Origin: Bacteriovoracaceae bacterium | GTDB lineage: Bacteria; Bdellovibrionota; UBA1018 | Length of the DNA stretch: 7,134 bases | Direction of reading: 5' to 3' | Assembly (NCBI GenBank): GCA_023250755.1 | Contig: JAHFAC010000078.1 | Location: 713 to 7,846, forward strand | Part shown: in pieces, positions 1 to 5,865 of the stretch | Layout: the number at the start of each line of letters is the position of its first letter | Position numbering within the stretch: the stretch's first letter is position 1 | The notes under the pieces: generated by a model | What the model was told of the DNA's origin: nothing | Database searches by the model: none | The model's input: only the letters and a program-made list of their open reading frames with translations | Made by a program: the position numbers and the translations under genes

Positions 1-449
1 TGGATGAAAATGGTAAGTTATTTGGTAAGTTAAACCTTCTGGTACAACCTGATCTTCCTGTGCTTTTTGGATTTCTGACTAGTTCTCAGGCAGGGCTTTC
101 GCCCCAGGGGAATACAAAAATTTTGGAAGCTCTTAAGCTAATTCATGCTTGGAATCGTTTTAAACTTGCTAATATTATTCCTATCTCATCCATTACTTAT
201 GAGCCTGAACGAGGATTTCGCACTCTCATTACTTATCCAATAATTCGTCGCGTTAATGGTATTGGAGTAAGTCGTACTCTAGTTGAATTTGGAAATGAGT
301 GGTCGACTCATTCTGTATCCCAAGCAGAGTTTAATCTATATAGATTAAGTCAGGTTTTTAAATATTTAACAGATCGCAGCATCGTTGCACGTCAGATTTG
401 GGCAGATCAAGATAAAAAAGTATTTGTAAAGCTGGCCCAGGGTTCTTAG
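1..449 (+). CDS. ftsQ: Cell division protein FtsQ, C-terminal part (5' end outside window)
   Basis: The reading frame is open from the left edge (first full codon at base 3) to TAG at 447-449, giving 148 visible residues and no real start, so this is the 3' end of a longer gene. FtsQ/DivIB is a bitopic inner-membrane protein whose periplasmic POTRA and beta domains link FtsB/FtsL to the divisome. Seen here is the beta-domain pattern: 'DENGKLFG' near the visible start, then 'LPVLFGF' (visible residues 18-24), helices, beta strands with 'GIGVSRTLVEFG', and a closing strand 'KKVFVKL' close to the C-terminus. FtsQ sequences diverge fast, so the call rests on this pattern together with its place directly before ftsA and ftsZ, the standard order. 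The stop is 95 bp before the chosen ftsA start. Base composition is clearly A/T-rich (about 35% G+C over 121-360), unlike ftsA. The POTRA and membrane anchor cannot be seen. Confidence 0.82.
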   Translation, partial: DENGKLFGKLNLLVQPDLPVLFGFLTSSQAGLSPQGNTKILEALKLIHAWNRFKLANIIPISSITYEPERGFRTLITYPIIRRVNGIGVSRTLVEFGNEWSTHSVSQAEFNLYRLSQVFKYLTDRSIVARQIWADQDKKVFVKLAQGS

Positions 450-461
450 AATTCCTTAGAA

Positions 462-476
462 GGGCAATTATTGCCC
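462..476. repeat. Perfect 6-bp inverted repeat in the ftsQ-ftsA spacer
   Basis: GGGCAA and TTGCCC flank a 3-nt spacer (TTA), forming a small hairpin or operator-like dyad 13 bp after the ftsQ stop. No T-run follows, so it is not an intrinsic terminator. A second dyad (GAGAG 503-507 with CTCTC 515-519) lies downstream in the same spacer. A role in setting FtsA level relative to FtsQ is possible but is inference. Confidence 0.4.
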
Positions 477-529
477 AGTCGTCTCAAGAAAGAGCGATTC
501 AGGAGAGCTAACCACTCTCGGGTCCCATG

Positions 530-536
530 GGAGGGA
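530..536 (+). promoter_or_regulatory. ftsA ribosome-binding site (decides the start)
   Basis: GGAGGGA sits 8 nt before the ATG at 545, an ideal Shine-Dalgarno position. An in-frame ATG at 527 lies immediately upstream of this motif and has no good site of its own, so 545 is preferred. TCCC at 523-526 can pair with GGGA at 533-536 and could partly mask the site. Confidence 0.8.
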
Positions 537-544
537 TTCTTATT

Positions 545-1780
545 ATGTCCAAAAAGGACTTCGTCGTTGGTCTTGATATTGGAACCACAAAGATTTGCTG
601 CATTGTTGGAGAAATTGCAGAACAGGGGCCACAGCCCAGCATTGACATCGTCGGCATAGGGACTGCGCCCTCATCAGGATTGAGAAAGGGTGTGGTCATC
701 AATATTGACTCCACTGTCGAGAGCATCACCAAAGCCGTTGAAGAAGCAGAGTTGATGGCAGGTGTAGAAATTTCAACCGTCTATACCGGAATTGCCGGCG
801 GCCACATTAAATCTTTTAATTCCACCGGGATTGTCGCGATCAAAGACAAAGAAATCGTACAGCAAGATGTTCAGCGAGTGATCGACGCAGCAAAAGCGGT
901 CGCAATTCCGCTGGATCGTGAAGTGATTCATATCCTTCCGCAAGAGTATTTAATTGATCATCAAGATGGGATCCGAGATCCGATCGGCATGGCCGGTGTC
1001 CGACTCGAAGCCAAGGTCCACATCGTAACAGGGGCTGTCTCTTCTGCGCAGAACATTATCAAATGCGCGAACAAAGCTGGCCTCAACGTCGCCGAAATTT
1101 GCTTGGAACCAATCGCCTCCAGTGAAGCTGTATTGACTGAGGACGAAAAAGAATTGGGTGTCATCCTGATTGATATTGGAGGCGGTACCAGCGACATCGC
1201 TATCTTTAAAGATGGTGCCATCGCCTACACCGGCGTTCTTGCCATTGGCGGAAATCACCTTACCAACGACATCGCCGTCGGATTGCGCACGCCTCAACAC
1301 GAGGCGGAAAAAATAAAAATTCATCACGGCTGCGGAATTGGAGCCCTTGTAAAACCCGACGAAACCATCGAAGTCCCGAGCGTCGGCGGCCGCAAACCAC
1401 GAATCGTTCAAAGGCGCCTTCTTGCTGAAATTATCGAACCGCGAGTGGAGGAGGTGTTCTCTCTCATCCAACGTGAAATCATGAAGGCGGGTTTTCAAAA
1501 TCTCCTTTCTGGCGGAGTCGTGATCACAGGTGGGTCCTCTTTGCTAGAAGGTTTGCCAGAACTCGCAGAACAAATTTTCGAATTGCCCGTTAAACGCGGA
1601 ATCCCTCAGGGCATCGGCGGCCTCAGGGATGTCGTCAATTCACCTAAATTTGCTACGGGCGTGGGCCTTTTGAAGTACGGCGCGCGCAACGGAACAAAAA
1701 GCAAGTTCCCGATCCGGGAAAAGAACATCTACGACAAGGTTCGTGGCTCGATGCGAACCTGGATCAAAGATCTATTCTAA
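545..1780 (+). CDS. ftsA: Cell division protein FtsA (actin-like divisome tether)
   Basis: FtsA is an ATP-binding actin homologue that anchors FtsZ filaments to the inner membrane and recruits later division proteins. The product is 411 residues, close to the family norm (E. coli 420). The phosphate-1 loop is 'GLDIGTTK' at residues 9-16. The FtsA-specific 1C (SHS2) domain follows, around residues 85-165. The phosphate-2 motif 'DIGGGTSD' begins at D210, and the adenosine motif 'GGVVITGGSS' spans 323-332. The last about 15 residues ('VRGSMRTWIKDLF') form the basic amphipathic helix that inserts in the membrane. The start was set at 545 from the ribosome-binding site; ATG 527 would add six residues. 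The gene lies 95 bp after ftsQ and 18 bp before ftsZ, indicating one transcript. G+C is about 47-60% in sampled stretches, far above ftsQ. No missing motif or frameshift was seen. Confidence 0.97.
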   Translation: MSKKDFVVGLDIGTTKICCIVGEIAEQGPQPSIDIVGIGTAPSSGLRKGVVINIDSTVESITKAVEEAELMAGVEISTVYTGIAGGHIKSFNSTGIVAIKDKEIVQQDVQRVIDAAKAVAIPLDREVIHILPQEYLIDHQDGIRDPIGMAGVRLEAKVHIVTGAVSSAQNIIKCANKAGLNVAEICLEPIASSEAVLTEDEKELGVILIDIGGGTSDIAIFKDGAIAYTGVLAIGGNHLTNDIAVGLRTPQHEAEKIKIHHGCGIGALVKPDETIEVPSVGGRKPRIVQRRLLAEIIEPRVEEVFSLIQREIMKAGFQNLLSGGVVITGGSSLLEGLPELAEQIFELPVKRGIPQGIGGLRDVVNSPKFATGVGLLKYGARNGTKSKFPIREKNIYDKVRGSMRTWIKDLF

Positions 1781-1798
1781 AGGGGGTCCTTCTTAATT

Positions 1799-3235
1799 AT
1801 GTTTGAAATCGATCAGACTATCTATCAGGGCGCGAAAATAAAAGTCATCGGCGTGGGAGGAAGTGGTTGCAACGCCGTCAACACGATGATCCGGATGGGA
1901 TTACAGGGTGTAGAATTCATCACTGCCAACACCGATAAGCAAGCATTAGATGCATCACTGGCATCGACTAAACTGCAAATTGGCAATGAACTGACCAAGG
2001 GATTGGGTGCCGGCGCAAATCCTGAGATCGGACGCAAGGCAGCACTCGAGGATTATGCAAAGATCTCCGAATTTCTCACCGGGTCTGACATGGTCTTTAT
2101 TACTGCTGGTATGGGGGGCGGAACCGGGACAGGTGCAGCTCCGATTTTCGCTAAAATCGCTAAAGAAGTGGGAGCCCTCACTGTGGGCGTCGTGACTAAA
2201 CCCTTTCTTTTCGAAGGCAAAAAAAGACTGAAGCATGCTGAAATGGGAATCAACTGGCTCAGGGAGAACGTTGATTCCCTGATTATGATTCCAAATCAAC
2301 GACTCCTTGCGATTGCTGGCTCCACCCTCTCGATGCTTGATGCATTTAAAAAGGCGGATGAAGTATTATTAAACGCAGTACAAGGCATCTCAGACCTGAT
2401 CAATCACACTGGACTCATTAACAGTGATTTTGCCGATGTTAGGACTATCATGCAGAACAAGGGTCTTGCATTGATGGGCATTGGCTATGCTGGCGGTGAA
2501 CATCGTGCAGTCGAAGCAGCCACCAATGCCATCTCGAGTCCACTGCTCGAAGACGTCTCGATCGACGGTGCCACAGGCATTATTATCAACGTCACAGGCG
2601 GGCCAAGCCTCACCATCCATGAGGTTAACGAAGCCACAACGCTCATCATGGAGGCGGCTCACGAAGACGCCGAAATCATCTTCGGCACAGTGATCGACGA
2701 GGGCATGAACGACATGGTCAAGGTTACTGTCATCGCCACTGGTTTGGGCGGACTTGAGGCTGCTCGTACGGTAAACATGCAAATCCCGCGCGATACAACA
2801 GCCATTTCGGTGCAAGATCCATTGACGGTTGCTACTGCCGTGACTTCCGCCATGGCTGAAAGAGCTACTCCCACAACCGAGTTTGAATCCACCTTAGAGA
2901 CTCAGCTGACAAAAACACTCACGCCTCCACAGCCCAACGCTCAAATGCTAGCAGCGGCTGCAGCGATTGTGAAAGGAGAGATCACACAAACACCCGTCGT
3001 AGCAACTCTCACTCCGACCTCCATCTCTACTCAAACCGCGATAACGGCCACAGGAACACCCGCTCCGACGACCCTTCCTGGATTATCTGCGACCGTGCCT
3101 CAAGGCTTTGGAGCAGAAGGAACTGAAATGGCCCGCGCCAAAGCAATCGCTCAACGCTTAGGCATTACCAATCTGACGGATGATGAATACGACATCCCCA
3201 CTTATCTTCGTCGCCACCAGGAGCGAGAAATTTAA
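1799..3235 (+). CDS. ftsZ: Cell division GTPase FtsZ
   Basis: FtsZ is the tubulin-like GTPase that polymerises at mid-cell to form the Z-ring. The product is 478 residues, longer than E. coli FtsZ (383) because of its linker. Visible motifs are the nucleotide-binding '[10 protein letters not shown]' (residues 18-27), the tubulin signature 'GGGTGTG' (106-112), and the T7 synergy loop 'NSDFAD' with N208, D210 and D213, which completes the GTPase site of the neighbouring subunit. The folded core ends near residue 322 after 'GLGGLEAA'. A disordered linker of about 138 residues, rich in Thr, Ala and Pro, follows. The protein ends in the conserved C-terminal peptide '[14 protein letters not shown]' (461-474), the docking site for FtsA and other partners. 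AGGGGGT at 1781-1787, directly after the ftsA stop, is the likely ribosome-binding site, at a rather long spacing (11 nt). A strong terminator follows the stop by 24 bp. Confidence 0.98.
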   Translation: MFEIDQTIYQGAKIKVIGVGGSGCNAVNTMIRMGLQGVEFITANTDKQALDASLASTKLQIGNELTKGLGAGANPEIGRKAALEDYAKISEFLTGSDMVFITAGMGGGTGTGAAPIFAKIAKEVGALTVGVVTKPFLFEGKKRLKHAEMGINWLRENVDSLIMIPNQRLLAIAGSTLSMLDAFKKADEVLLNAVQGISDLINHTGLINSDFADVRTIMQNKGLALMGIGYAGGEHRAVEAATNAISSPLLEDVSIDGATGIIINVTGGPSLTIHEVNEATTLIMEAAHEDAEIIFGTVIDEGMNDMVKVTVIATGLGGLEAARTVNMQIPRDTTAISVQDPLTVATAVTSAMAERATPTTEFESTLETQLTKTLTPPQPNAQMLAAAAAIVKGEITQTPVVATLTPTSISTQTAITATGTPAPTTLPGLSATVPQGFGAEGTEMARAKAIAQRLGITNLTDDEYDIPTYLRRHQEREI

Positions 3236-3259
3236 ATTGTGATGAAGTTATTTCTCCGG

Positions 3260-3292
3260 CCCGGGCTTCGCGAAAGCGAGCCCGGGTTTTTT
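3260..3292 (+). terminator. Rho-independent terminator of the ftsQ-ftsA-ftsZ operon
   Basis: An 11-bp GC-rich stem (CCCGGGCT-CGC pairing with GCGAGCCCGGG, one bulged T at 3268) is closed by a GAAA tetraloop at 3272-3275 and followed by six T (3287-3292). It lies 24 bp after the ftsZ stop. It ends only 11 bases before the next start codon. Confidence 0.95.
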
Positions 3293-3297
3293 ATGAT
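3292..3297 (+). promoter_or_regulatory. Possible -10 box giving a leaderless transcript
   Basis: TATGAT differs from the TATAAT consensus at one base. Its last base is 7 nt before the A of the ATG at 3304, the usual -10 to +1 distance, so a transcript could begin exactly at the start codon. No convincing -35 is seen at 16-18 bp spacing, where the terminator stem lies, so this is tentative. Confidence 0.3.
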
Positions 3298-3303
3298 GCA
3301 CAT

Positions 3304-3507
3304 ATGAAATTTAAACAGGTCGGTCGACGAAAGCAGCCTACAGATTTTGAAACAATCGCTAAATTTTTAGAAACGGTCGTCAAATTACGGGGCAAGAAAC
3401 CCTTTTTACCTCGGGGCGTATATCGATTCAAAACTCATGAGGAGGCTCAACAATGGTCCATCGAAATGATGACTCAAACGAGAAAGAAAGCCGCCCCCCA
3501 GAGCTGA
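3304..3507 (+). CDS. Small basic protein, first gene of a nucleotidyltransferase cassette
   Basis: This is a 67-residue protein with no recognised function. It is very basic at both ends ('MKFKQVGRRKQ' and 'TRKKAAPQS'), with a predicted helix 'DFETIAKFLETVVKL' (residues about 14-28), a Pro-containing stretch 'FLPRGVYRF' (35-43), and a final helix 'THEEAQQWSIEMM' (45-57). There is no signal peptide or membrane segment. From memory, small proteins ending in a 'YRF..HEEA..W..' pattern occur beside nucleotidyltransferase genes, which fits here but was not searched. Its last 55 nt overlap the next gene, whose ribosome-binding site lies inside it, so translation of the two is probably coupled. It has no Shine-Dalgarno sequence and starts 12 bases after the upstream terminator T-run. 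It could be an antitoxin, an RNA-binding partner or a chaperone for the downstream enzyme; none is shown by sequence. Confidence 0.72.
   Translation: MKFKQVGRRKQPTDFETIAKFLETVVKLRGKKPFLPRGVYRFKTHEEAQQWSIEMMTQTRKKAAPQS
3441..3445 (+). promoter_or_regulatory. Ribosome-binding site of the nucleotidyltransferase gene, inside the upstream gene
   Basis: GGAGG lies 7 nt before the ATG at 3453 and supports that start despite a 55-nt overlap with the preceding gene. In the other frame the same bases encode part of the 'HEEAQQW' helix, so the site and the protein motif constrain each other. Confidence 0.75.
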
Positions 3508-3953
3508 AGGATATTATCGAGCTGGCGCGAGCACTTAATCAGCACGGTGCAAAATATGTAATCGTCGGTGGCATCGCGGTTATTCAGCAGGGATTTACTC
3601 GAGCCACTGAAGATATCGACCTCCTGATCGAAAAAAAACCAGAGAACTTAAAAAAAGTGATCGACGCAGTCGCAAATCTCCCTGATCACGCTGCTCGCGA
3701 GATTTCACCCAGCGATTTTGAGGAGTTTGAAGTGATCCGTGTGGCCGATGAAATTGTCGTAGATCTGATGGCTTCAGCTGCGGGTATTGATTTCAAACAG
3801 GCAGAATCTGGAATTGTCCATGTGGAGATTCAGGGAGTTCTGATTCCATTTGCTGATGCCGAACTTTTGATCAAAATGAAACAGGGAGTGAGAGAAAAAG
3901 ATGTGATCGACCGCCGCTTTCTCGAACAGTTATTACGGAATCGTTCATCCTAA
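3453..3953 (+). CDS. Nucleotidyltransferase-fold protein (AbiEii/MNT-like)
   Basis: The product is a 166-residue protein of the DNA polymerase beta-like nucleotidyltransferase superfamily. These enzymes transfer a nucleotide to RNA, protein or small molecules using two metal ions. The motif 'YVIVGGIAV' holds the GG pair at 39-40, and 'TEDIDLLI' supplies the two metal-binding aspartates D54 and D56. D104 in 'IVVDLMAS' is a good candidate for the third carboxylate. The C-terminal 'KMKQGVREKDVIDRRFLEQLL' is a helical region of the K..R.KD..D type common in this group. All catalytic residues look intact. The first 16 residues are polar and probably disordered, being read out of frame from the overlap with the small upstream gene. 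No following gene is in the same operon. Families of this type include toxins (AbiEii, MenT), antitoxins (MNT) and resistance enzymes; which applies here cannot be told. Confidence 0.85.
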   Translation: MVHRNDDSNEKESRPPELKDIIELARALNQHGAKYVIVGGIAVIQQGFTRATEDIDLLIEKKPENLKKVIDAVANLPDHAAREISPSDFEEFEVIRVADEIVVDLMASAAGIDFKQAESGIVHVEIQGVLIPFADAELLIKMKQGVREKDVIDRRFLEQLLRNRSS

Positions 3954-4238
3954 TCTCACGCCATTGGGTACGGAAATATTTAATACGGGTCACCGCAAAT
4001 CCCATGAAAACCACGAGCGTGATGCACTACTGTACTCCGGCAATGCAATGAGCCAGCTCACTAAAATTGCAATCTAGAGCGACGCATGACGAAAGCGCAA
4101 GTGCCCATACCATGCCGCGACCTAAGTCCTTAGATTAACTTTTGCGTTTTGGCATAAGTGTAAACGCTCCTAGCCAGAATACAAGTATCTGAAGAAAAAA
4201 TAAATTTTCGCATCCGATTTGCAAAAAACTGAGGGGTC

Positions 4239-4244
4239 TATACA
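4239..4244 (+). promoter_or_regulatory. Possible -10 box of the S8 protease
   Basis: TATACA lies about 80 bases before the protease ATG. TTGCAA at 4219-4224 is the nearest -35-like hexamer, but the 14-bp spacing is too short for a standard sigma70 promoter, so activation by another factor or a different start is possible. The resulting leader would be about 74 nt. Confidence 0.25.
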
Positions 4245-4263
4245 CTTCTTCTGTTGTGGAATC

Positions 4264-4284
4264 ATCCAAGGAAGTGATCCAAGG
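4264..4284 (+). repeat. Direct repeat ATCCAAGG (13-bp period) in the protease leader
   Basis: ATCCAAGG occurs at 4264-4271 and again at 4277-4284, separated by five bases. It lies between the possible -10 box and the start codon, so it could be a protein-binding site or part of a leader structure. It may also be chance. Confidence 0.4.
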
Positions 4285-4307
4285 CGTTAGCCAAAATGGG
4301 GAAACCC

Positions 4308-4320
4308 AGGGGGGAAGAGA
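4308..4320 (+). promoter_or_regulatory. Ribosome-binding site of the S8 protease (decides the start)
   Basis: The purine run AGGGGGGAAGAGA lies directly upstream of the ATG at 4325, which opens a clean signal peptide. An in-frame GTG at 4256 would put 23 polar residues before that signal and has no comparable site, so it is rejected. Confidence 0.75.
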
Positions 4321-4324
4321 AATC

Positions 4325-5803
4325 ATGGACCGGTTAAAACCACTTATTAGTCTCAGTCTCGGTCTCATAACGCTGTCCGCAAATCTTACATTTGCGGCAG
4401 AGTTTAAACCAGGTGAGGTCATCGTTAAATATAAGGAGGGAGTAAGCAGACCTCGAATCCAAATGAATCAATTTTATGATTCGTTAGGCGTCAAGAAGAT
4501 CCATCGCTTTTCAAGCACTATGAAAGGCTTTGAACATCTCATTTTTGATGAAAACCTCAAAGTACAAGACGCAATTACTGAAATTCAAAAAAATCCACTC
4601 GTTGAATACGCTCAACCCAATTATATTCTGCGAATTAGTCCAGTCCGAACTATAGGAGATGATAATCCTCCAGGTGCGCCGGCACTTCCCTGCATTCCAG
4701 GCATGGATCTTCCGAACTGTAATCCCAAGCTCTGTCTCCTGCCCGGTGTGCAATTTCCTCCAGGCTGTGAAGACTGGGGAGGGGGAGGCGGAGGAGGTGG
4801 CAACCCACCGCCAGGAGGGGGCGGAGGAGGGGGAGGCAATCCACCTCCAGCCAATCGTCCAGCGCTGCAACCTGCTCCAGCAGAAGTCAATCCGCCTGTG
4901 GCCGATCCAGACCTAGCGAAAGCATGGGGACTAGAAAAAATCGGAGCGCAGCAAGCGTGGACCACTTATAAGGGGAATAAAGACTTCATCGTCGCTGATA
5001 TCGATACCGGAATCGATTACAACCACGAGGACCTGGCCTTCAATGTGTGGCGAAATCCGAATCCAACCCAAAACGATGTAGTTGGATTTGACTTCATCCA
5101 CAATGACGGACTGCCCTTTGATGATAATGAACATGGAACACATACAGCAGGTACCATCGGCGCTGTGGGCGGTAACGGAAAGGCGATCTCTGGTGTCACT
5201 CAAAGGGTCTCCATCATGTCATTGAAGTTTCTCTCAGGAGAGGGAAGCGGCACGACCACGGATGCGATTCGCTCGATTGACTACGCAATTGAACACGGAG
5301 CTAAAGTGCTCAGCAATAGCTGGGGTGGACAAGGCGATGATGACAATAAAGCCCTGTACTCAGCCATTGAACGCGCCAAAGTAAAAGATGTTCTCTTTGT
5401 TGCGGCAGCTGGAAACGACGGAGCGGACAATGACAATGCGTCTCACGCCAGTTATCCTGCAGCTTTCGACAACGATAACCTCTTGTCCGTTGCAGCTACA
5501 GATCAGAATGACCGGATGGCCTTCTTTTCTAATTATGGAAAAAAGACCACCCATGTCGCCGCTCCAGGAGTCAATGTTTACAGTACCACTCCCGGAAACA
5601 AATATGCTTCGCTCAGCGGTACCTCGATGGCAGCTCCGCACGTGAGTGGTGCTGCAGCACTGATCTGGTCCAAGAACCCGACCTGGAATTATAAAAAGGT
5701 CAAAGAAGTACTGATGCAAACAGTGGATCAACTCCCTTCGCTCAAAGGAAAAGTTGCCACTGAGGGCAGAATCAACGTCTCTAAGGCATTACAAGCGCGC
5801 TAA
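4325..5803 (+). CDS. Secreted subtilisin-family (S8) serine protease with I9-like propeptide and Gly/Pro linker
   Basis: This 492-residue preproprotein should act outside the cytoplasm. The signal peptide is residues 1 to about 24 (one lysine and one arginine, a Leu/Ile-rich core, probable cleavage after 'LTFA'). The I9-like propeptide, of the type found in fervidolysin-like proteases, runs from 'FKPGEVIVKY' (27) to 'VEYAQPNY' (93-100). It normally folds and inhibits the enzyme until removed. A low-complexity segment with four cysteines and then two Gly8-Asn-Pro3 repeats (152-175) links it to the catalytic domain, from about 195 to the end. The catalytic triad is complete: D227 in 'DIDTG', H270 in 'HGTH' and S434 in 'GTSMAAPH', with oxyanion N364 in 'AAGND'. 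There is no C-terminal sorting domain, so export is probably Sec to the periplasm or beyond. Substrate is unknown; degradative nutrition or predation is only a guess. It appears monocistronic, with its own terminator. Confidence 0.95.
   Translation: MDRLKPLISLSLGLITLSANLTFAAEFKPGEVIVKYKEGVSRPRIQMNQFYDSLGVKKIHRFSSTMKGFEHLIFDENLKVQDAITEIQKNPLVEYAQPNYILRISPVRTIGDDNPPGAPALPCIPGMDLPNCNPKLCLLPGVQFPPGCEDWGGGGGGGGNPPPGGGGGGGGNPPPANRPALQPAPAEVNPPVADPDLAKAWGLEKIGAQQAWTTYKGNKDFIVADIDTGIDYNHEDLAFNVWRNPNPTQNDVVGFDFIHNDGLPFDDNEHGTHTAGTIGAVGGNGKAISGVTQRVSIMSLKFLSGEGSGTTTDAIRSIDYAIEHGAKVLSNSWGGQGDDDNKALYSAIERAKVKDVLFVAAAGNDGADNDNASHASYPAAFDNDNLLSVAATDQNDRMAFFSNYGKKTTHVAAPGVNVYSTTPGNKYASLSGTSMAAPHVSGAAALIWSKNPTWNYKKVKEVLMQTVDQLPSLKGKVATEGRINVSKALQAR
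4778..4849 (+). repeat. Two tandem 36-bp repeats encoding Gly8-Asn-Pro3
   Basis: Units 4778-4813 and 4814-4849 each encode eight glycines, one asparagine and three prolines. The units differ at synonymous third positions (for example AAC against AAT), so the amino-acid repeat is kept while the DNA has drifted. They form a flexible linker between propeptide and catalytic domain. The G-rich strand is prone to slippage. Confidence 0.95.
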
Positions 5804-5812
5804 CCTCTACGG

Positions 5813-5824
5813 TTAGAGCTCTAA
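5813..5824. repeat. 12-bp perfect palindrome after the protease stop
   Basis: TTAGAGCTCTAA is its own reverse complement. It overlaps two other possible stems: CTAACC (5800-5805) with GGTTAG (5811-5816), and CTCTA (5805-5809) with TAGAG (5814-5818). It lies between the stop codon and the terminator and could stabilise the mRNA 3' end. Confidence 0.5.
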
Positions 5825-5831
5825 ACAAGAA

Positions 5832-5865
5832 AAAGGGGGGTGCGGGAGCATCCCCCTTTATTTTT
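5832..5865 (+). terminator. Terminator of the S8 protease, probably bidirectional
   Basis: A 12-bp stem (5832-5843 with 5848-5859, including one G-U pair) is closed by a GGGA loop and followed by TA and five T (5861-5865). On the opposite strand the stem is followed by five T, from AAAAA at 5830-5834, so it can also end the convergent gene whose stop is at 5902. Confidence 0.93.

Larger units (their letters stand above)
3954..4324. other. 371-bp region without a convincing gene
   Basis: This gap separates the nucleotidyltransferase from the S8 protease. All frames are broken or lack a start and ribosome-binding site. It holds short dyads: TGAG/CTCA at 4049-4052 and 4057-4060, flanked by TGCAA (4044-4048) and TTGCA (4067-4071); CTAAG/CTTAG in the 4120s-4130s; and GCGTTT (4144-4149) with AAACGC (4162-4167). 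No terminator with a T-run was found for the nucleotidyltransferase gene. The last about 85 bases contain the probable promoter and leader of the protease. No tRNA or known RNA element was recognised. Confidence 0.6.

Noticed and set aside
527..544. Earlier in-frame ATG of ftsA (adds six residues)
   Set aside because: It lies directly upstream of the best Shine-Dalgarno motif and has no good site itself. ATG 545 has ideal spacing and gives a typical FtsA N-terminus.
950..1498. 182-codon minus-strand frame inside ftsA
   Set aside because: It is a shadow frame opposite a strongly conserved gene with all its motifs intact, and shows no recognisable domain.
3901..4077. Plus-strand frame of about 56 codons after the nucleotidyltransferase
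   Set aside because: It has no start codon near its beginning, no ribosome-binding site and no recognisable motif. Its first part overlaps the end of the nucleotidyltransferase gene.
4144..4167. GCGTTT/AAACGC dyad as a terminator
   Set aside because: The stem is only 6 bp with a 12-base loop and no T-run on either strand.
4256..4324. GTG start for the S8 protease 23 codons upstream
   Set aside because: It would put polar residues before a clear signal peptide, and a strong ribosome-binding site precedes ATG 4325.
4135..4422. 95-codon minus-strand frame over the protease start, with a hydrophobic C-terminal stretch
   Set aside because: It is antisense to the signal peptide and leader, matches no known protein by eye, and its hydrophobicity reflects the complement of A/T-rich spacer.
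4621..4965. Minus-strand proline-rich frame
   Set aside because: The polyproline runs are simply the complement of the Gly-codon repeat of the protease.
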